Source: SIG78 sp045587205 (GTDB lineage Bacteria > Verrucomicrobiota > Lentisphaeria > Victivallales > Victivallaceae). Taken from it: a stretch of DNA of 55,527 bases. The position numbers and the translations under genes were made by a program. The stretch lies in contig JAZNBV010000079.1 of the NCBI GenBank assembly GCA_045587205.1, positions 1 through 55,527 of the forward strand, written 5' to 3'. Under the pieces are notes generated by a model. It saw only the letters and a list, made by a program, of their open reading frames with translations, had not been told where the DNA came from and did no database searches. Every line of letters begins with the position of its first letter. Position 1 is the stretch's first letter. Of this stretch, positions 26,241-34,729 are shown piece by piece.

Positions 26241-27293
26241 TTATTCTGTTACTGTAACCGGCACGTCGCTCTTTTCCACATAGCCGATCTTTTCGGCAGC
26301 GTAGCCGTTTTTACGGGCGATTTCCAATGCGCGTGCTTCATCTGCTGCCGGCACAAACCACACCATACCCACACCCATATTGAAAACGCGGTAGGCTTCC
26401 TGATGACTCACATTGCCTTTTTCCACCAGCAATTTGAAAATCGGCGGTACCGGCAGAGCCTTGACATTATCAAACACCACCCCGATACCTTCGGGCAGAA
26501 TGCGCGGCACATTGTCATAGAGTCCGCCACCGGTAATATGTGCTATACCATCCAGTGCAATCTTCTGCTGTTGGGCTTCGCGGATCGCGGGGTAGTAGCA
26601 GATATGGGGCTTGAGCAGCGCTTCGCCAACGCTTTCGCCATTGAGTTCATCCAGCACGGTATCGACTGTATAATTGCAAATATCGAAAACTATCTTGCGT
26701 GCCAGGCTGAAACCGTTGGTATGCAACCCGTTGGAGCCAAGACCGATCGCCACATAGCCGGGAGCAATCTTTTCACCGGTGATGATTTCATCTTTTTCCA
26801 CAATACCGGTGATCACACCGACCAGGTCAAAGTCATCACCGTACATACCGGGCATTTCGGCGGTTTCGCCGCCAAGCACGGCGCAGTTCGCCGCTTTGCA
26901 GGCATCGGCAATTCCGCCGAGAACTTCTTCATAAAGCGGAGAACGCAGTTTACCAATACCGATATAATCCATAAAATACACCGGTTCAGCACCCTGCACA
27001 GAAATATCGTTGATACAATGGTTTACAATATCAAATCCCACAGTATCATACTTCTGCATCATCGCCGCGATCATCAGTTTGGTACCCACACCGTCGATAC
27101 TGGAAACCATCACCGGATTGCGGTATTTGCTCAAATCGATCTGAAAAAGACCTCCAAAACCGCCGATCGGCGAAAGCATTTCAGGACGGCGGGTCGCAGA
27201 AATGCGCCCCTTCACCTGTGCCAGAAGATTCTGCGCCAGATCAATATCAACACCTGCGGACTTGTAAAGATCACTTTTAACAGTCTTGCTCAC
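26241..27293 (-). CDS. purM: phosphoribosylformylglycinamidine cyclo-ligase
   Basis: A 350-residue PurM (AIR synthetase). It catalyses ATP-dependent ring closure of FGAM to aminoimidazole ribonucleotide, the fifth step of purine synthesis. Signatures: YKSAGVDID at the N-terminus, SSIDGVGTKLMIA, NDISVQGAEPVYFMDYIG and GGETAEMPGMY, and the C-terminal GGGLYDNVPRILP. The length is standard. The start is GTG with AAGGA about eight bases upstream. It lies in a run of unrelated genes (KtrA upstream, AI-2E permease downstream) and is not part of a pur operon here. Confidence 0.95.
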   Translation of the reverse strand: MSKTVKSDLYKSAGVDIDLAQNLLAQVKGRISATRRPEMLSPIGGFGGLFQIDLSKYRNPVMVSSIDGVGTKLMIAAMMQKYDTVGFDIVNHCINDISVQGAEPVYFMDYIGIGKLRSPLYEEVLGGIADACKAANCAVLGGETAEMPGMYGDDFDLVGVITGIVEKDEIITGEKIAPGYVAIGLGSNGLHTNGFSLARKIVFDICNYTVDTVLDELNGESVGEALLKPHICYYPAIREAQQQKIALDGIAHITGGGLYDNVPRILPEGIGVVFDNVKALPVPPIFKLLVEKGNVSHQEAYRVFNMGVGMVWFVPAADEARALEIARKNGYAAEKIGYVEKSDVPVTVTE

Positions 27294-27385
27294 GATAATT
27301 TTCCTTGTTTTTGATTATTTATATATAAAAAATGGTTTCTTATTAATTTACTGCTGAATAGGCAATATTGCAAATATTCAAGCAC

Positions 27386-28033
27386 TTATTTGAACACATC
27401 TACGATTGCCTTGTCCGGTCCGAGCACCACCAGACGGTCTTCAGCTTGCAATACCATATTCGGATCCCATACCGATGACATCTCCTGCCCGGGCTTTTTG
27501 ACCAGCAATATGGTTATGTTGTACTTATTGCGCAAATCCAGACTGCGGATCGTTTTATTGACCATATTATCAGGTATGGCAACTTCGGCAATAAATGAAC
27601 CTTTGAATTCAAACATATCCGTAATCTTGCTCATACTCAACTTGGCGCAGAGCCGTTCAGCAACATCCTGATCCGGCTGAATGACCACATCGGCGCCCAG
27701 ACGCAGCAGGATACGCTTTTGAATGGCGCTGTTGGCTTTGACATAAATATTGCTTGCGCCTTCCTGTTTTATCAGTGTCAGAGCCAATATCAAATCCTCA
27801 AAATGCGAACTCATCCCCATAATGACCGCATCGAATTTTTTGACATCCAGTTCACGGATCACATCCGGATTGCTTACATCGGCAACCAGGGCTTCGGTAA
27901 CTTTTTCACGGATAGCCATAACAGCTTCGCGGTCGCAATCCAGAACCACAACGTGGTGTCCGGCTTCGCTCAATTCGGTAGCAACTTTGGAACCGAATGA
28001 ACCGGCTCCGAATACTGCGTATGCACCTTTCAT
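27386..28033 (-). CDS. ktrA: K+ uptake regulatory subunit, TrkA/RCK family
   Basis: A 215-residue cytosolic RCK protein. The Rossmann motif is VFGAGSFGSKVATELSEAGH, with VVLDCD binding the nucleotide; the RCK_C domain covers the last 75 residues. A single RCK module of this size paired with a 434-residue membrane subunit fits KtrAB rather than the double TrkA of enterobacteria. KtrA rings gate the KtrB channel in response to ATP/ADP, and in some bacteria to c-di-AMP through RCK_C. It starts 23 bases after ktrB, with AAGGGA upstream. Confidence 0.88.
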   Translation of the reverse strand: MKGAYAVFGAGSFGSKVATELSEAGHHVVVLDCDREAVMAIREKVTEALVADVSNPDVIRELDVKKFDAVIMGMSSHFEDLILALTLIKQEGASNIYVKANSAIQKRILLRLGADVVIQPDQDVAERLCAKLSMSKITDMFEFKGSFIAEVAIPDNMVNKTIRSLDLRNKYNITILLVKKPGQEMSSVWDPNMVLQAEDRLVVLGPDKAIVDVFK

Positions 28034-28056
28034 AAAATCTCAATCCCTTCTGATTT

Positions 28057-29361
28057 TCAACCAATGATAATGCGTTCTTCCGGATAACTGATCCGGCTGA
28101 CCCTTTCCCGGTCAAGTAGAAAAAGAAATATTGTAAACGGGCCTATCCGCCCCAGAAACATAAAAACTATTATCAGCATTTTTGCCGGCGTAGGCAGTGC
28201 TCCGGTAACATCCATACTCAAACCGGTGGTGGAAAGTGCCGATGCTGCTTCAAACCACACTGCCTGCTCACTGTAGGCGAGCATTGGCGAAAGCACCGCA
28301 GCTCCGCCGGCAACCAGCAGCACAAATGTTACAATAATGGTAAACGACTTGAGTATATTGTCCATAGCAATTTCGCGCCGGAACAGCAGTACCCGGCTGT
28401 TGCCCAGGAAAGTGTTGATGATCGCCAGCACCGCCACCCCGACCACAGTAACTTTCATACCGCCGCCCGTGGAACCGGGCGCTGCTCCGATCATCATAAA
28501 AATAATGATCATCGATATTGTATTAGGCGAAAGTTCGCTCAACGGCACCGTGCAGTACCCCGCTGTACGCGATGATACCGACATAAAAAACGCATCCACC
28601 CAGGCAATCGGTTCATTGCCTTCAAGGTGTTCAAAAAGTTTTATCAGCACCGTTCCGGTTACGATCAATATCAATGAGGAGATCACCACCAGACGGGTAT
28701 GGATCTGCAGAAGTGCCATCTTGCGGCGGGTATGGGTTATATCATATATAACATAAATACCGATTCCCCCGGCTATGATCAGAAATGCCACGATCAGTTT
28801 TATTGCCGGACCGAAATCCTGCAGACTGTTGTCAAACGGACTGAACCCGGCATTGCAGAAGCCGGCTATACTGTGAAAAATCCCGTAATAGCAGCATTCA
28901 AGAAAAGTAAATTTATTTTCCAGCATAAATGCTCCTATGAGCAGTATTGCCCCCACTGCTTCGATATTGAATGTGTAGGAGATAACAGTTTTGAGCAGCC
29001 CCTCGGTGTTGCGGAAAGAAAAACGATCACTCAAATTACTCATCATCATCGTGTTGCCGAAACTCATACCTTTCCCCAGAAACAAGACGATCGAAGCTGT
29101 CAGCGTCATAATTCCGATACCTCCGATCTGCACCATAAACAGCAGAATTATCTGTCCGGCAAGAGTAAACTGCGATACAGGCACCGAAGTCAACCCGGTA
29201 ACGCTCACTGCACTGGTGGACACAAATGCCGCATCGCTCCAGCTCAATGCATCCGTTCCGCGGTAACAGAATGGCATTTTAAGCACCAATGTACCGATCA
29301 GCATCAAAGCGGCAAAAGAGAATATAAAATAAAGCTGACTCTGTTTGACCAGACTTTTCAT
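28057..29361 (-). CDS. ktrB: K+ (Na+-dependent) uptake membrane subunit, TrkH/KtrB family
   Basis: A 434-residue membrane protein with the four-fold membrane-pore-membrane architecture. The four selectivity-filter loops with conserved Gly are visible: STSAVSVTGLTSV, SIAGFCNAGFSPF, SSRTAGYCTVPL and ALSTTGLSMDVTG. It imports K+ together with the KtrA ring encoded downstream. The length fits KtrB. Its start overlaps the metallophosphoesterase stop as ATGA, so the two are translationally coupled. Confidence 0.9.
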   Translation of the reverse strand: MKSLVKQSQLYFIFSFAALMLIGTLVLKMPFCYRGTDALSWSDAAFVSTSAVSVTGLTSVPVSQFTLAGQIILLFMVQIGGIGIMTLTASIVLFLGKGMSFGNTMMMSNLSDRFSFRNTEGLLKTVISYTFNIEAVGAILLIGAFMLENKFTFLECCYYGIFHSIAGFCNAGFSPFDNSLQDFGPAIKLIVAFLIIAGGIGIYVIYDITHTRRKMALLQIHTRLVVISSLILIVTGTVLIKLFEHLEGNEPIAWVDAFFMSVSSRTAGYCTVPLSELSPNTISMIIIFMMIGAAPGSTGGGMKVTVVGVAVLAIINTFLGNSRVLLFRREIAMDNILKSFTIIVTFVLLVAGGAAVLSPMLAYSEQAVWFEAASALSTTGLSMDVTGALPTPAKMLIIVFMFLGRIGPFTIFLFLLDRERVSRISYPEERIIIG

Positions 29362-30185
29362 TTTCTTTTGCCTTCCTCCGCGGCAAGATCGATCGGGCTG
29401 AATTTTATTTTATTTTCTGCAATATTGTATTCGATCAGACTCATCACCCCGTTGCGGGTGACACTTCCGGCGCAATTTTCACCGTGACCGTTTTCATCCA
29501 CCCGGCAATACGGCTTGTGAACGTGACCGCACAACGCCAGATCGATGCTGCCGTCACCCAGCAGTTTGAGTATATCTTTCTGTCCGAACAACCGGTGCCG
29601 TATCCGCAGAACGGGGTGGTCTTCAAACAGCGGATAATGCGTCACAAGTATGCGCGGACGCTTCTTTTCCTGTCTGCAGAGATCCTTTATCCAGAGATTG
29701 TCACTTGCGCTGACAAATCCCCACGAACAGAGCAAATTTGAAGGTCTGCTGGTATTCAGCATCAGAAAATCCACATCACAAACTCTCCGCACACGCGGCA
29801 ATGAATCAAAATTGAACTCCGCACCATTCAGAAAACTCACTGCATTCTTCATTGCTGTCACGCATTTGCTGCGTTTTACATAGCAATCGTGATTTCCCGG
29901 CATATATACCAGCGGAATACCTGACTCCTGCAGCGGCTTCAGTATCTCCAATGTTTTGGCAAATTCCCCCGGCTGACCGGTACTGGTGAGATCGCCGGTA
30001 CAGACTGCAGCGTCGGGTTTGACTGCAAGAATATACTCCACAGCCTTTTCCAGCAGTTTAAGGTCGTGCCGGAAACGGCGGCGGAAACGGTAGTTGAACA
30101 CCCCCACCCAGCGCTTATCAAAATACGCCATCCAATCTTCTGCGGATCCTCCGGCGTGAGGGTCGGAAAAATGAACTATTTTCAT
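29358..30185 (-). CDS. metallophosphoesterase (calcineurin-like)
   Basis: A 275-residue cytosolic enzyme with all metal-binding motifs in order: FSDPHAGG (D-x-H), CTGDLTSTG (GDxx), PGNHDCY (GNHD), VTHYPLF and CGHVHKPY (GHxH). The active site would hold two metal ions and hydrolyse a phosphoester; the closest known types are cyclic-nucleotide phosphodiesterases and UDP-diacylglucosamine hydrolase-like proteins. Substrate unknown. It lies between a Hanks kinase gene (four bases upstream) and ktrB (four-base overlap). It is not an obvious protein phosphatase, but it may serve the same pathway as the kinase. Confidence 0.85.
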   Translation of the reverse strand: MKIVHFSDPHAGGSAEDWMAYFDKRWVGVFNYRFRRRFRHDLKLLEKAVEYILAVKPDAAVCTGDLTSTGQPGEFAKTLEILKPLQESGIPLVYMPGNHDCYVKRSKCVTAMKNAVSFLNGAEFNFDSLPRVRRVCDVDFLMLNTSRPSNLLCSWGFVSASDNLWIKDLCRQEKKRPRILVTHYPLFEDHPVLRIRHRLFGQKDILKLLGDGSIDLALCGHVHKPYCRVDENGHGENCAGSVTRNGVMSLIEYNIAENKIKFSPIDLAAEEGKRK

Positions 30186-30189
30186 AAAG

Positions 30190-33141
30190 TTACTTTGCTT
30201 CCGTCATCTCTTTGAGCGCATTCTGGAAACTCAACCAGCTGCCGTAGGTCTTTTTCAATGCCGCCAGCTGCTGCTCGTTGGCAAGGAATATGGCGCGTTT
30301 GAAGTAGCCGCGGGGAACCATATCCACACGTTCTTTCCAGAACTTGTCAGGAGCGATCACTGACAAACGTTCCTGCATATTGCCGGTGCAGAGCATATAA
30401 TAGAAATACTGATCGCTCTTGCCGTGCAATATCTCTACACAATGCACAAAGTCGCGCACTTCCACCAGAGTCAATTTCTGTGCCGGCAGCGGCATCTTGA
30501 TTCTCCCCATAACCAATGTTCCGGAACAGGCGCGTGTGGCAATATTCACACTGGCTGTTACAGTGAATTTCACCGGCTTGGGCGGTTTGGGTTTAGCTGC
30601 TTTCTTGCCTTTTTGGGGTTTGGCCTTGACCGGCACAACCTTGGGAGTGACCTGCATTGCTACGCTGAAATTCAATACCGTTCTGTTGGTGGATACCAGT
30701 CTGAAGCTCTCTTTCCAGTCGATTTCAAATGTTTTCCACTCATACATATTCCACTTTATCCGCGATTTCGGATCTTTTACACCTTTTTCGTAGGCTTCCG
30801 CCAGCCAGCGTTTCAGGACTTTATCCATAATCAGAGCCTTACGCCCGATCAGATGATTTTTGAATTTGTTTTTCTGCAATTCTGCGGGAAAAGTCTTTGC
30901 CTGTCCGGCTGCAAATTCTGTACGCGCAGCATATTCTGCAAGCATATCAGCCACCGGTTTAAAACCTTCCCGGTCAGCCACCCGCTGCGGTTCAGCTTTG
31001 GCAGCTGCAACAGCTTTCTGGAAAAGCGTCCAATTGGCGGCATTACCGCTTTTCACCGCATTGATCATTGCATAATCCAGCATACTCATCTTGCGGTTCA
31101 GGTCTTTACGATAATTTTCCGCCGACTCTTCCGCCAGATCGAATGCAGCCTTTTCAGCATTTCTTATCCGGGTCAGATATTCCTGCGAATCAGCACGTTT
31201 TTCCATATAGGCAACGGTTCTGTTGTATCCGTCGATCAAAGTCTTGCGCGCCGGCAGAATATTCAAACGCTCGTCGGCATCCAGAAAACTGTCTTCCAAC
31301 TGTTTCAAGAACTCGGTTTCGACCTTGTTTGCCGGCTTGAGTTTAGCTGAAGAACTCCGCCAGATCCGGACAAATTCCCGTTCATTATTCAAAAGAATTC
31401 CTTCCAGACGCTTGGCTTCACGCATAAAAGCAGAAAGCACCGGTGCCTTGGGCACCTGCGGCTGCATCGGAACAGCCACTGCCGGCTGCGGTTCAGCTTC
31501 GACAACTTCTGTTTCAACTGCTTTCGGCTCCGGCTTTACCACTGCCGGAACACTCTTTTTTACTTCCACAGCAGCCGGTTTTGCCTTTGCCTTGCGGGAA
31601 TTGTTCCAAAAATAAAATGCTCCACCGGCAACCGCCAGCAGCAGAACAATACTTACAATAATCAACACAGCTTTGCCGCTGCCTTTATCATCATTGTCAT
31701 CTTCTGCATCGCAGCTGTCAGCATTTTTATCTTCTGCCGGCGATTTTTCTCCAGCAACAGGAGCATCATTTTCAGGAGGAACATTTTCTGCTGCTTTCTC
31801 TGAAGTGCTTTCAGCAGCGGGTTCAACACTGTTTTCTTCAGTTTTTTCCGGTTCTGCGGCAGGAGATTCAGCGTTTTCCTCCGCAGTTTCAGGAGCTTTG
31901 GGAGGTTCAACAGTTTTTGCAGCAGCCACAGCCAATTTTATTTTCGGAGCGGCAGCAGGTTTTACTTCGGGTGCATCTGCAGTTTCACCTGCTGCATTTT
32001 CCGGCGCTCCGGGAACAGCATCTTTATTCACACGGTCGGCAACTTTGATCGACAATTTTGCAGGAGAAGAGGGTACCGCCAGTTTAGGCTGCACTCCTCC
32101 GCTGCTCAATCCACCGGACAGTTTTGCTGTAGCCTGACTCAAGGTATTGCCGCCAAGACCCTTATTACCGGAAAGTCCGCCGCCGAGTCCGCCGGGGGTA
32201 TCACCTTTTTCCAGAAAATCCTTCAGAACCTTTGCCAGTTCAGAACAATCCTGATAACGGGCTTCCGGAGTCTTTGCCATCATCTTTACAATAATATCAT
32301 TGAGAGTCTGCGGCAGTTCCGGCAATATAGTTTTCGGAGGAGTAAGAGTGCCGTAAACGTGCATCTTGGCAATTTCGTCAGTATTTTCTGCATTGTACGG
32401 AAACTGTCCGGTCACCAGATGATAAAAAGTGGCTCCCAGACTGTAAATATCGCTGCGCGTATCGGTCTGTACACCGGTAAGCTGTTCCGGACTTATGTAC
32501 TGCGGAGTACCCAGAACTTCATCGCTTTCATCGTTTGCATCTTCACCGAATACTGCCGAAAGACCCAAATCCGCCAGTTTGATGCGTTCATTGGAACACT
32601 GCATTATGTTGTCAGGTTTTATATCGTGGTGGATAAGTTTCTGTTCTTTCCACGCACAATCCAGAGCATTTGCCACCTGCATAATGATCGAAGCGGCCTT
32701 TTTGGGCTCGATCTTACCTTTTTCCTGCATAATTTCCTTCATCGTTTTGCCGTCGATGAATTCCATTGCAAAAAAGAATATCCCCTCATCTTCCCCTACC
32801 GCGTATGCCTGCACGATATTGGGGTGATTGAGCTTTGCAGCAGAACGGGCTTCGCGGATGAATGCCTGAACAGATTCAGAATCTTTGCTGTATTCGGAAT
32901 TCAATATCTTGATTGCCGCCGGTCTGTCCAGCGACAACTGATGAGCCAGATATACCACCCCCATACCACCGGCACCGAGTTTGCGTACCAGCAGAAAGTC
33001 CCCCAGCACCATACCCGGCGAAAGCCGGTCAGCAGGCATCTTGACTTCTTTTGAACAATAAGCACAAACTGTGGGCGCTCCGGGCTCCCAGACGTCGGAA
33101 GCTATAATGCCCCGGCAAAACGGACATTGAAAACGGATCAT
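30190..33141 (-). CDS. transmembrane Ser/Thr protein kinase with zinc ribbon
   Basis: A 983-residue protein. Zinc ribbon: Cys6, Cys9, Cys26, Cys29. Hanks-type kinase domain at about 48-312: GAGGMGVVY loop, K78, E97, HHDIKPDN loop with D173 and N178, DLG at 191-193, and GTPQYISPEQ. The catalytic loop has His where HRD kinases have Arg, and DLG replaces DFG. An Ala/Pro/Glu-rich linker (about 350-485) leads to one membrane segment (about 487-507). The remaining 470 residues are outside the membrane and have coiled-coil character; I do not recognise a domain. Similar kinases are abundant in PVC bacteria. It heads the kinase-phosphoesterase-ktrBA unit; GGGAG lies before the ATG. Confidence 0.88.
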   Translation of the reverse strand: MIRFQCPFCRGIIASDVWEPGAPTVCAYCSKEVKMPADRLSPGMVLGDFLLVRKLGAGGMGVVYLAHQLSLDRPAAIKILNSEYSKDSESVQAFIREARSAAKLNHPNIVQAYAVGEDEGIFFFAMEFIDGKTMKEIMQEKGKIEPKKAASIIMQVANALDCAWKEQKLIHHDIKPDNIMQCSNERIKLADLGLSAVFGEDANDESDEVLGTPQYISPEQLTGVQTDTRSDIYSLGATFYHLVTGQFPYNAENTDEIAKMHVYGTLTPPKTILPELPQTLNDIIVKMMAKTPEARYQDCSELAKVLKDFLEKGDTPGGLGGGLSGNKGLGGNTLSQATAKLSGGLSSGGVQPKLAVPSSPAKLSIKVADRVNKDAVPGAPENAAGETADAPEVKPAAAPKIKLAVAAAKTVEPPKAPETAEENAESPAAEPEKTEENSVEPAAESTSEKAAENVPPENDAPVAGEKSPAEDKNADSCDAEDDNDDKGSGKAVLIIVSIVLLLAVAGGAFYFWNNSRKAKAKPAAVEVKKSVPAVVKPEPKAVETEVVEAEPQPAVAVPMQPQVPKAPVLSAFMREAKRLEGILLNNEREFVRIWRSSSAKLKPANKVETEFLKQLEDSFLDADERLNILPARKTLIDGYNRTVAYMEKRADSQEYLTRIRNAEKAAFDLAEESAENYRKDLNRKMSMLDYAMINAVKSGNAANWTLFQKAVAAAKAEPQRVADREGFKPVADMLAEYAARTEFAAGQAKTFPAELQKNKFKNHLIGRKALIMDKVLKRWLAEAYEKGVKDPKSRIKWNMYEWKTFEIDWKESFRLVSTNRTVLNFSVAMQVTPKVVPVKAKPQKGKKAAKPKPPKPVKFTVTASVNIATRACSGTLVMGRIKMPLPAQKLTLVEVRDFVHCVEILHGKSDQYFYYMLCTGNMQERLSVIAPDKFWKERVDMVPRGYFKRAIFLANEQQLAALKKTYGSWLSFQNALKEMTEAK

Positions 33142-33183
33142 AAACCACTCCCGTTAAAATTTTTCCACAAAAATACTTGCTGT

Positions 33184-33213
33184 AATATAACACACCAAAA
33201 TCAATCCGCACAA
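33184..33213 (-). promoter_or_regulatory. candidate promoter of kinase operon
   Basis: On the minus strand TTGTGC, 18 bases, TATATT, about 43 bases before the kinase start. The -35 is weak. Confidence 0.3.
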
Positions 33214-33232
33214 TTTTATAACTTAATAAATC

Positions 33233-34084
33233 TTATTTTTTTTCAATTTTTATATCAGAAACCACATAAACACCGCTTTTTTGTGCATTTTTCCGCAAAA
33301 AAAGCATAATTTCCGGTAACCGTGCGGGCATTGCACCTTTGTTAAAACTCAAAAAATGTTCAACTGTCAGCGGATAACGGCGCGAAATTATATTCCCCAA
33401 TGTCGGTTCAACATTGTTTATCTTGAGCACCTTGTACTTTTTGTCTTTATTTTCAGCCAGCCGCCAGGAACCGAATACAATCGTACCCGGCACTGCCTGA
33501 AGTACCGCCGCCGCAGCACGGGCATTGCGGCAGAGCAGCATATCCGGTTTTATCAACCCGGAAGCATCCGGCAGTTTACCGCCGTAGATATCCTGCTGCA
33601 TAACCAGTTTGCGGAATCCTCTGCCGATGGCATTCTGCAAAGCACTGCCGGCAATATACACCTTCTGATCAGCTCCACCCAGCCGCGACCAGTTGTTGAC
33701 CCGTCCGGAATAAATACGCCGCAGATCTTCTATGGAAATACTCTCCAGCGTGGAATCGCTGCTAACTGCCACGACAACCGGCAGCAAACCGTAAGCGGCG
33801 CAGTCAAAGCGCACAGAATCATATTTGCGCAGATCCTCACAGACGACCGCGCAGTTTTCCGCCAGAGCGCCATCGACAGGCAGATCCCCCTTTTTTACCG
33901 AGACAGCAAGATTATCCGGCAGAACTGCAGCTTTATCAACCTCCAGAACACGGCTGAAAAAAGCTTGGATACCCATACCTCCATTGGAACTGTCCAGCAG
34001 TACAAATGACTCTTCAGCGGCAAAAACAGATGTAAAACTGCCGATCAGCAGCATACCTGTCAACAATATGCAGTTTAAATTCAT
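33233..34084 (-). CDS. PstS-like periplasmic substrate-binding protein
   Basis: About 283 residues with a signal peptide (NLNCILLTGMLLIGSFTSVFA). The fold pattern is that of the PBP-like/phosphate-binding family (PF12849): LLPVVVAVSSDSTLESISIE, then LRRIYSGRVNNWSRLGG, the typical hinge motif of PstS proteins, and a late FLSFNKGAMPARLPEIMLFL. No pstCAB or phoU is nearby, so it may bind phosphate or another anion for a different purpose. ATG at 34084 has GGAG nine bases upstream and is preferred over the ATG at 34099. Monocistronic or loosely linked to the kinase. Confidence 0.72.
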   Translation of the reverse strand: MNLNCILLTGMLLIGSFTSVFAAEESFVLLDSSNGGMGIQAFFSRVLEVDKAAVLPDNLAVSVKKGDLPVDGALAENCAVVCEDLRKYDSVRFDCAAYGLLPVVVAVSSDSTLESISIEDLRRIYSGRVNNWSRLGGADQKVYIAGSALQNAIGRGFRKLVMQQDIYGGKLPDASGLIKPDMLLCRNARAAAAVLQAVPGTIVFGSWRLAENKDKKYKVLKINNVEPTLGNIISRRYPLTVEHFLSFNKGAMPARLPEIMLFLRKNAQKSGVYVVSDIKIEKK

Positions 34085-34189
34085 ACCGGTAAACTCCATT
34101 TAATTGTGAATTCAATACATAAAATGTAACCCGTTGGCGGTCAGTTGTCAAGTTTTTATTCAAAAAAGCTGTACTGCGGGAAAAAAAAG

Positions 34190-34217
34190 TTGCAAAAAAA
34201 ATCTTTGGGAATATATT
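34190..34217 (+). promoter_or_regulatory. candidate promoter of transhydrogenase-like operon
   Basis: TTGCAA, 16 bases, TATATT. The leader to the ATG at 34277 is about 53 bases. Confidence 0.4.
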
Positions 34218-34276
34218 ACTGGTATGTTTTTTCAGAAAACAGTATTAATGTATATATCACGAAGGAGAGATGCCCG

Positions 34277-34729
34277 ATGGAGCAGATAAAGTCCTGCCTT
34301 GCGGCAATTACCCCGGAACCGGGCAACCTGATCAGGGGACTGCAGGCAATTCAGACCTGCGAAGGTTATGTGTCTGATGATGCCATCAGAATTGCGGCAG
34401 ATTATTTCAAGGTAGCACCGGTGGAAATCGAAGGTGTTTTAAGTTTTTACGCACAGTTCAAACGAGTCAAGCCCGGCAGATATACCGTTGCAGTATGCGA
34501 TGGAACTGCCTGTCACATCAAAGGCTCCCCGCTGATCATCGAATGGTTGAGCGATGCCTTGAAGATCCATCCCGGAGAAACCGACGCCGAAGGCAATTTT
34601 ACGATTGAAAAAGTTTCCTGTCTGGGCTGCTGCAGTCTGGCTCCGGTAATGGCGGTCAACGGTACAGTGTACGGCAAACTTGACCGTAAAAAAGTGATCC
34701 GTATCCTCAAGGAGTATCAGAACAAATGA
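34277..34729 (+). CDS. NuoE-like [2Fe-2S] subunit of bifurcating oxidoreductase
   Basis: A 150-residue protein of the NuoE/HydC/HndA family. A four-helix N-terminal region is followed by a thioredoxin-like [2Fe-2S] domain with ligands in AVCDGTACHIKG (Cys x4 Cys) and VSCLGCCSLAPVM. It would pass electrons within a NuoE/NuoF-type diaphorase module. ATG at 34277 has GAAGGAG upstream; the in-frame extension to 34145 has none. First gene of a three-gene operon; its stop overlaps the next start (ATGA). Electron-bifurcating transhydrogenases of the Sporomusa type (Stn) have the same subunit set. Confidence 0.85.
   Translation: MEQIKSCLAAITPEPGNLIRGLQAIQTCEGYVSDDAIRIAADYFKVAPVEIEGVLSFYAQFKRVKPGRYTVAVCDGTACHIKGSPLIIEWLSDALKIHPGETDAEGNFTIEKVSCLGCCSLAPVMAVNGTVYGKLDRKKVIRILKEYQNK

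Noticed and set aside
34097..34125. Rex-like site ATTGTGAATTCAATAC between the binding-protein and transhydrogenase-like genes
   Set aside because: Only the central TGAATTCA is symmetrical; the outer bases do not pair. It lies far from the candidate promoter.
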